DNA of 27,541 nt from DAOTYH01 sp034435015 (GTDB lineage: Bacteria > Chloroflexota > Anaerolineae > Aggregatilineales > UBA3940). The stretch lies in the NCBI GenBank assembly GCA_034435015.1, contig DAOTYH010000064.1, forward strand, positions 1-27,541. Direction: 5' to 3'. Position 1 is the stretch's first letter, and every line of letters starts with the position of its first letter. Below the pieces are notes generated by a model. It was not told where the DNA came from, made no database searches, and saw only the letters and a list, made by a program, of their open reading frames with translations. The position numbers and the translations under genes were made by a program. Positions 23,266 to 27,541 of this stretch are shown piece after piece.

Positions 23266-23886
23266 ATGAGCGCTAATATCAACACTTATCTTAAACGTGA
23301 AGTAGCCCGTCTCACAGAAGAGAATCGGCTACTCAAAGAAGAGAACCTGTCCCTGCGCCAGTACATTGATTCCCTGAACGCCCTGATGGAAGCCCTAGAT
23401 GATCTCTCACCGGATGCGGAGATCATGCCCCTGCTGGATCGCATTCTGTACAACGGGCTGATGGTTGTCAATGCGACAGAGGGGTCCCTGCTGGCGCTCG
23501 ATGATGAGACAGGAGAGTTAGAGTTTGTGCTGGCACAGGGAACAGTAGGCCGCGAAAAGCTGATCGGCCAGCGCCTGCCCCCCGGCAAGGGCATTGCGGG
23601 CTGGGTAGCCAAAAATAACAAGCCGACTATCGTCAACAACGTACAGGCCGACTACCGCTTCTATTCAGCGATTGATGACAGAATCCACTTCCAGACCAAC
23701 TCGGTCTTGGCGGCGCCTATCGCGGGCGGCGGGCGCGTTCTGGGCGTGCTGGAGATGGTCAACAAGCACGACGGGAAGCCGTTCACCGCAACCGATCAGA
23801 CACTGCTTACCATCCTGTGCCGCTTTGCAGGCGAAATCCTGAACTTCAAGGTCAAGCAGGACGAAGGACAGGCCGCTTCATCCTGA
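23266..23886 (+). CDS. GAF-domain protein with N-terminal coiled coil
   Basis: 206 residues. The first 45 form a coiled coil (EVARLTEENRLLKEENLSLR), expected to dimerise the protein. Residues about 50-195 are a GAF domain: ILYNGLMVVNATEGSLLALD, GQRLPPGKGIAGWVAKNNKP, ADYRFYSAIDDRIHFQTNSV, LAAPIAGGGRVLGVLEMVNK, then FTATDQTLLTILCRFAG. GAF domains bind cyclic nucleotides or other small ligands. No output domain (kinase, HTH, GGDEF) is attached, so it is a stand-alone sensor or adaptor that must work with a partner. ATG 23266 follows GGGAGAAGG at good spacing. Only a short GC hairpin without T-run (23946-23964) lies downstream. Confidence 0.88.
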   Translation: MSANINTYLKREVARLTEENRLLKEENLSLRQYIDSLNALMEALDDLSPDAEIMPLLDRILYNGLMVVNATEGSLLALDDETGELEFVLAQGTVGREKLIGQRLPPGKGIAGWVAKNNKPTIVNNVQADYRFYSAIDDRIHFQTNSVLAAPIAGGGRVLGVLEMVNKHDGKPFTATDQTLLTILCRFAGEILNFKVKQDEGQAASS

Positions 23887-24102
23887 CCATCCACAACAGC
23901 CATAGGCCTTCTCTAACAGACAGGGCTGTTGCCTCAGGCGATAAGGCCTGCCCGGCGAGCAGGCGTTCTCCGCTCTGGCAGGGATGCGGCGACAGCATGT
24001 CTGTTCATCATCTCTTATAAACGATGTTATAACGGGCATCTTACCATCCGGCTCGGTTATAAGCTGTAGAATAGAGGACATACAGCACGAAGGAGCAATG
24101 CC

Positions 24103-25506
24103 ATGCCAGACACAGGTAAACCGCCGCGCAAGACGCCCAGCTCAGCCGGCCTTGACCTCTCCAGCATCCGCCGCCGCTTCCCTTCCCTGCGCCAGAAGGT
24201 GAATGGCCGATCTCCGATCTATCTCGATAACCCCGGCGGGACTCAAGTGCCCGCCAGCGTCATAGATGCCATGCGCCGCTATCTGGTAGAGGCTAACAGC
24301 AATTCGCATGGCGCTTTTCACACCAGCGAGCTGACCGATCAGACAATTGAGGCGGCTCGTGCCGCAATGGCCGACCTGCTCAACGCACCATCGCCGCGCG
24401 AGATCGTCTTCGGCCCTAACATGACCACCCTGACCTTCCACATCAGCCGCGCTATTGGCCAGACGCTCAGCAAAGGGGATGAGATTATCGTGACCCGTAT
24501 GGATCATGATGCCAACATCGCCCCTTGGCTGCTTACAGCGCGGGATCGGGGCCTTACAGTACGCTGGGTGGACTTCGACCCTGAGTCGGGCCTGCTCGAC
24601 CTCGACCAGATGGAAGGGTTACTGTCTACTAAGACCAAACTAGCGGCCTGCGGCTATGCCTCTAACGCGCTGGGCACGATCAACAACGTAGCAAAAATCA
24701 CCGAGATGGCCCGTGCGGTTGGCGCAATGACCTACATTGACGCTGTCCACTATGCCCCGCACGGCCCGATAGACGTTCAGGCGCTGGGGTGCGATTTCCT
24801 TGTCTGCTCGGCCTATAAGTTCTTTGGCCCGCACGTCGGCATCCTGTATGGCAAAGAGGAGCATCTGATCCGTCTGCCTGCCTACAAAGTGCGCCCCGCC
24901 CCCGATCAGATACCCGACCGTTGGGAGACAGGCACACTTAACCACGAAGGGCTGGCCGGTGTGACGGCGGCAGTCGAGTACCTCGATTGGATTGGGACAC
25001 AATTTGGAGAACCCTTCAACGCACTGGTCAAGGGTCTGCGGGGCCGGAAGCGCCGGCTTAAGCTGGCCCTTTTGGCCATCCAAGACTATGAGCGTACCCT
25101 CAGCCAGTATCTGATAGACGGGCTTTCCGCCATTGAGGGCGTCAATATCGCCGGCATCACGGCGCCTGCCCTCTTCAATCAGCGTGTGCCGACTGTCATC
25201 TTCTCGGTGGCGGGGAAGACGCCCCGGCAGGTAGCCGGCGCCCTCGGTAAGGCAGGTATCTACGTGTGGGATGGCAACTACTATGCGCTGTCCGTGATGG
25301 AGACGCTGGGCCGTGAGGAGCATGGCGGGATGGTTCGGGTGGGGGCAGTGCACTACAACACCCACCGCGAGATAGCCCGCTTCCTCGCGGCGCTGAAGCA
25401 GATCGTGTGGGAGCGCCTGAAGGTAGTCAGTGCCGGGCCTGCCAAAGGCAATGCTTCTCCTAAGGGCGAGAAGAAGGCAGACTCCCCTCCTGACATCCTT
25501 GCTTGA
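24103..25506 (+). CDS. Class V aminotransferase, 'cysteine desulfurase-like' family (TIGR01976 type)
   Basis: 467 residues. PLP-dependent fold-type I enzyme: IYLDNPGGTQVPASVIDAM start, cofactor-stacking H135 (TRMDHDAN), D213 and H216 (YIDAVHYAPHG), Schiff-base Lys K239 (CSAYKFFGPHVGILYG). The pattern of the start and of the NSNSHGAFHTS segment fits the TIGR01976 group, related to SufS/NifS and isopenicillin-N epimerase. No Cys occurs after residue 235, so the catalytic Cys loop of true cysteine desulfurases is missing and the reaction is open. A Lys-rich tail follows the domain. AGGAG sits about 7 nt before ATG 24103. The stop faces the convergent lipoprotein gene 11 nt away. No iron-sulfur assembly genes are adjacent. 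Confidence 0.87.
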   Translation: MPDTGKPPRKTPSSAGLDLSSIRRRFPSLRQKVNGRSPIYLDNPGGTQVPASVIDAMRRYLVEANSNSHGAFHTSELTDQTIEAARAAMADLLNAPSPREIVFGPNMTTLTFHISRAIGQTLSKGDEIIVTRMDHDANIAPWLLTARDRGLTVRWVDFDPESGLLDLDQMEGLLSTKTKLAACGYASNALGTINNVAKITEMARAVGAMTYIDAVHYAPHGPIDVQALGCDFLVCSAYKFFGPHVGILYGKEEHLIRLPAYKVRPAPDQIPDRWETGTLNHEGLAGVTAAVEYLDWIGTQFGEPFNALVKGLRGRKRRLKLALLAIQDYERTLSQYLIDGLSAIEGVNIAGITAPALFNQRVPTVIFSVAGKTPRQVAGALGKAGIYVWDGNYYALSVMETLGREEHGGMVRVGAVHYNTHREIARFLAALKQIVWERLKVVSAGPAKGNASPKGEKKADSPPDILA

Positions 25507-25517
25507 GGGATGCCTGA

Positions 25518-26012
25518 TCAGCGCACAGCAACCAGATTGACGGTCATCATGTTGAGATCGCAATGAGGGATGGCCGGGGCAGCCACCACATCGCTCAGGA
25601 GGGTTGTTCCGGCCCCATCTATCAGCTGGATCAAAAAGGTCTGCCCGCTCAGCCCCTGACTGACAGCCGTCTCATAAGCGCCCTCTGCGTCGGTCGGCAG
25701 GAATGTCTCCCAGCTTTGGTCTTCAGCCCACACGTGAACCAGCAGTCCTGCTGCGCCTTCCCCGTTCACATCGCGCACACTTCCCCGAATCACAGTCCGA
25801 TCGCACCCCGCAGGAGACGGCCCGTACTCTACAGCGTCTCTTTCAGGCGCGAATCTCAGGTCCAGCGCCAGCGTCGCGGAAGCGTTAAAGGGGAGTGACG
25901 CCGGCGGGGTATTCTCATCGTTGCGGTTACCCCTTATTGGGCGGCAAGCCGCAACCATTCCAGACAACAACGCCAAGCGGAGAAACTGCCGCCTTTGCAG
26001 TGATTTGCTCAT
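25518..26012 (-). CDS. Tat-type lipoprotein with carboxypeptidase-regulatory-like (Ig-like) domain
   Basis: 164 residues. The N-terminus SLQRRQFLRLALLSGMVAAC has a twin-arginine motif (R7-R8) and a lipobox ending at C23, so a folded, lipid-anchored exported protein is likely. After a polar linker the mature part (about 70-164) reads CDRTVIRGSVRDVNGEGAAGLLVHVW, with a later TDAEGAYETAV, the beta-sandwich pattern of carboxypeptidase-regulatory/Cna-B-like domains also seen in intradiol dioxygenases. No catalytic Tyr/His set of a dioxygenase is recognisable. Role unknown; probably a surface binding or structural module. Convergent with the class V aminotransferase gene. Confidence 0.75.
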   Translation of the reverse strand: MSKSLQRRQFLRLALLSGMVAACRPIRGNRNDENTPPASLPFNASATLALDLRFAPERDAVEYGPSPAGCDRTVIRGSVRDVNGEGAAGLLVHVWAEDQSWETFLPTDAEGAYETAVSQGLSGQTFLIQLIDGAGTTLLSDVVAAPAIPHCDLNMMTVNLVAVR

Positions 26013-26105
26013 GAAACAGAGTATACCTGCCTCTCCCCGCTGTGCTAAGAGAATCGCCTGCCGGGGGCTGTTTTTAGCAACTTTTTATCCCTCTTTTACC
26101 TGCTG

Positions 26106-26153
26106 TTGAGTTCTCTCAAGCACAATGGAATAAAATCACCTCTGGCTTGAGAG
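26106..26153 (+). promoter_or_regulatory. Candidate promoter flanked by inverted repeats before the receiver gene
   Basis: TTGAGT (26106-26111), 19-nt spacer, TAAAAT (26131-26136). CTCTCAAG (26113-26120) and its exact complement CTTGAGAG (26146-26153) bracket the -10, separated by 25 nt. The promoter match is weak; the repeats may be an operator. Confidence 0.4.
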
Positions 26154-26163
26154 CAAGACCGCC

Positions 26164-26535
26164 ATGCCGCCGCTCATCCTATTTATAGACAGTGATCCGG
26201 CCATTACCCGTATTGTCAGCTACAACCTTGAGATGGAAGGGTTCGAGGTGGTAGCCGCAGGCGACGCAGAAAGCGGCCTCTCCCTGACTTTTACCCGTTC
26301 ACCCGACCTGGTGATCCTTGACCCAAATCTCCCCAGAGTAAACGGTCACGAGCTTTGCGCCCGCCTTCGCAGGCGGCTCGGCGTGCCCATCATTGTGCTG
26401 ACTACCCGCCCCGACTGGCTGAATATCGAAGCCGCCCCCGCTAGCTGTGAGCTGGACAGTATTATTGCCAAACCCTTCAGCCTTGCCTATCTGGTTAAAA
26501 AGGTCAAGGGCATTCTCAGGTCTCCTTGTACCTAA
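26164..26535 (+). CDS. Stand-alone response-regulator receiver domain
   Basis: 123 residues, a bare CheY-like receiver. Acidic pair D9/D11 (FIDSDPA), phosphoacceptor D53 (LVILDPNLPRVNG), T80/T81 (VLTTRP), K103 (IAKPFS): all functional positions are kept. There is no output domain; it must act by protein contact or phosphorelay. No histidine kinase is adjacent. ATG 26164 lacks a visible Shine-Dalgarno and lies about 21 nt after the predicted transcription start, so the transcript leader is short. The GT-C glycosyltransferase gene begins 68 nt downstream. Confidence 0.88.
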   Translation: MPPLILFIDSDPAITRIVSYNLEMEGFEVVAAGDAESGLSLTFTRSPDLVILDPNLPRVNGHELCARLRRRLGVPIIVLTTRPDWLNIEAAPASCELDSIIAKPFSLAYLVKKVKGILRSPCT

Positions 26536-26603
26536 ACTGTGATGCCTCACGTCACCTCCCTGCGGTAGAATACAAGTCAAATCCTGCTCATGTGAGGAGT
26601 GAC

Positions 26604-27319
26604 TTGGAGATACCATCATACCACCCCCCTTCCCGCCGCGCGTGGCGCTGGCTGACGCTGATCATGGCCGCCCATCTGGCCTTGGGCGTGTTGTTCGGGC
26701 TGGTGGTGCCGCCCCTAGAGAAGCTGGATGAGTTCATCCACTGGGATTATGTGCGTTACCTCCGTCAGGAACGCCGTCTCCCCGACCAGCGTGACCCTTA
26801 CATTCAGGAGCACCCCTGGGAATATCATCAGCCGCCGCTCTACTACCTGACCGCCGCCCTGATCTCATCGCCCATTCCCTTCAGCAACCCGCCCATAAGT
26901 TTTGAGCCGGTCAATCGTTTCGGTTTTGCTTTCATCTTGTCCTCCATTCCAGACAACGCCAACGGAACGCTCCATGACCCGGCCAACCTCGCCTTCCCAT
27001 GGCATGGCGACTGGCTGTCCCTGCATATTCTGCGCCTCTACTCGATCCTGCTCAGCACCGCCGCGCTGATCCCTATGTTCTGGCTGGCCTGCCTCACCTT
27101 CAGCGACGAGCGGCTGGCACTTGGAGCGGTCGGCTGGCTGGCCTTCCGGCCCAGCGTGCTTTCCATCAACTCGACTCTCAGCAACGACCCGATGCTTTTG
27201 TTGTGCGGCACGGCGGTTCTGGCACTGTGCGTTGACATCCTGGTACGCGGGCCGACATGGCGCCGGTCTGTGGGGCTGGGCATCCTGCTTGGCCTGACCG
27301 CCCTCGTCAAGCATCGCAA
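26604..27319 (+). pseudogene. GT-C glycosyltransferase (family 39-like), disrupted by an insertion sequence
   Basis: Start at TTG 26604 (GAGGAG about 5 nt upstream); the longer frame from 26526 overlaps the receiver gene. About 238 native residues remain: an N-terminal membrane helix (15-36), the GT-C catalytic acidic pair in PPLEKLDEFIHWDYVRYL (D42/E43), EHPWEYHQPPLYYLTAAL, and helices up to GLGILLGLTALVK. Family members (PMT/ArnT-like, using polyprenyl-phosphate sugars) are usually 450-600 residues or more, so over half is missing here. After 27319 the frame runs into insertion-sequence DNA and stops at 27437 with unrelated residues. The rest of the gene may lie beyond the element, outside the window. 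Confidence 0.8.
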
Positions 27320-27541
27320 TGTGTCATGTCAAATGCGACTCCGCGAAGGCCTGAGCAGGGGTACGCATGCCCAGGGCCAGGTGAGGGCGCTGGTGGTGAT
27401 AATAGGCGGGATAGTCATCGGCACGGCGTTGGGCTAGAGCCAGGTCACTCCTCTTGAAGGGGGTACGTCCGAACTCCTCCCGGCGCAGCGTGCCGTTCAA
27501 ACACTCGATGAACGCTTGGCCGCTCTTGCGGTAAGGGCGGG
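27320..27541 (-). mobile_element. IS481/IS3-like insertion sequence, one end, partial
   Basis: The element end begins at about 27320-27322 with TGTGTCATGTCAAATGCGAC and continues past the window. The boundary is inferred from where glycosyltransferase similarity stops and from the usual TGT start of IS481 ends; target duplication cannot be tested without the other end. The transposase is read toward this end. Confidence 0.75.
27324..27541 (-). CDS. Transposase C-terminus (IS481/IS3 family), partial
   Basis: Only the last 71 codons are in the window; the 5' part is beyond the edge. The translated end reads KSGQAFIECLNGTLRREEF, with the third acidic residue (E) of the DDE triad, then YPAYYHHQRPHLALGMRTPA, the C-terminal signature of integrase-core transposases of the IS3/IS481 type. 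The TGA stop lies at 27324-27326, within 5 nt of the element end, which is typical of these compact elements. The frame is open up to the window edge, so nothing here suggests decay. Confidence 0.85.
   Translation of the reverse strand, partial: RPYRKSGQAFIECLNGTLRREEFGRTPFKRSDLALAQRRADDYPAYYHHQRPHLALGMRTPAQAFAESHLT

Noticed and set aside
23946..23964. GCCTGC/GCAGGC hairpin after the GAF gene as a terminator
   Set aside because: Only 6 bp with no T-run; not enough to call.
1..27541. CRISPR array, prophage, toxin-antitoxin or biosynthetic cluster
   Set aside because: No regularly spaced repeats, phage structural genes, paired small toxin/antitoxin frames or megasynthase domains are visible.

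Overview
The window looks like chromosomal DNA of moderately high GC from a Gram-positive-like environmental bacterium, most probably a Chloroflexota member (Anaerolineae-like). This placement is inference from gene content and style: single-domain regulators, a BcsB-like protein beside Wzx/Wzy genes, a DUF4832-type lipoprotein, an N-terminally anchored solute-binding protein, Thr/Pro-rich linkers after signal peptides, frequent TTG/GTG starts, and tRNA genes without encoded CCA. No rRNA or species marker is present.

Layout. 188-1594 (+): a PspC/LiaF-type envelope-stress pair ending in a good terminator. 1680-4066 (-): a small membrane protein, an orphan family-5 solute-binding protein and secG with a near-consensus promoter. 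4284-4356 (-): tRNA-Ala(GGC) with its own terminator. 4451-7220 (-): a Ser/Thr kinase, a methyltransferase and coaBC, apparently one operon. 7253-7325 (+): tRNA-Arg(CCT), whose promoter lies across the kinase start. 7345-16243 (-): a surface-polysaccharide operon (glycosyltransferase, Wzz, Wzy/ligase, Wzx, BcsB-like, DUF4832 lipoprotein). 16575-18558 (+), divergent across a 331-bp intergenic region: a membrane protein with a decayed GGDEF domain and a response-regulator/sugar-transferase fusion that would prime polysaccharide synthesis. 18705-19649 (+): lipA. 19670-22318 (-): HD hydrolase, Na/Pi-cotransporter-like protein and tandem universal stress protein. 22689-25506 (+): a small double-CxxC protein, a GAF protein and a class V aminotransferase. 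25518-26012 (-): a Tat-type lipoprotein. 26164-26535 (+): an orphan receiver domain. 26604 onward (+): a GT-C glycosyltransferase gene cut by an IS481/IS3-like insertion sequence that runs off the window end.

How it fits together. The centre (7.3-18.6 kb) is best read as one exopolysaccharide module. The REC-sugar transferase would load the first sugar phosphate on undecaprenyl phosphate. The glycosyltransferase would extend it, Wzx would flip it, and Wzy and Wzz would polymerise it and set chain length. The BcsB-like protein and the DUF4832 lipoprotein would act outside the membrane. The unusual part is control: the priming enzyme carries an intact phosphoacceptor domain, and the gene before it encodes a membrane protein with a degenerate diguanylate cyclase fold. 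Most other genes are housekeeping or stress functions.
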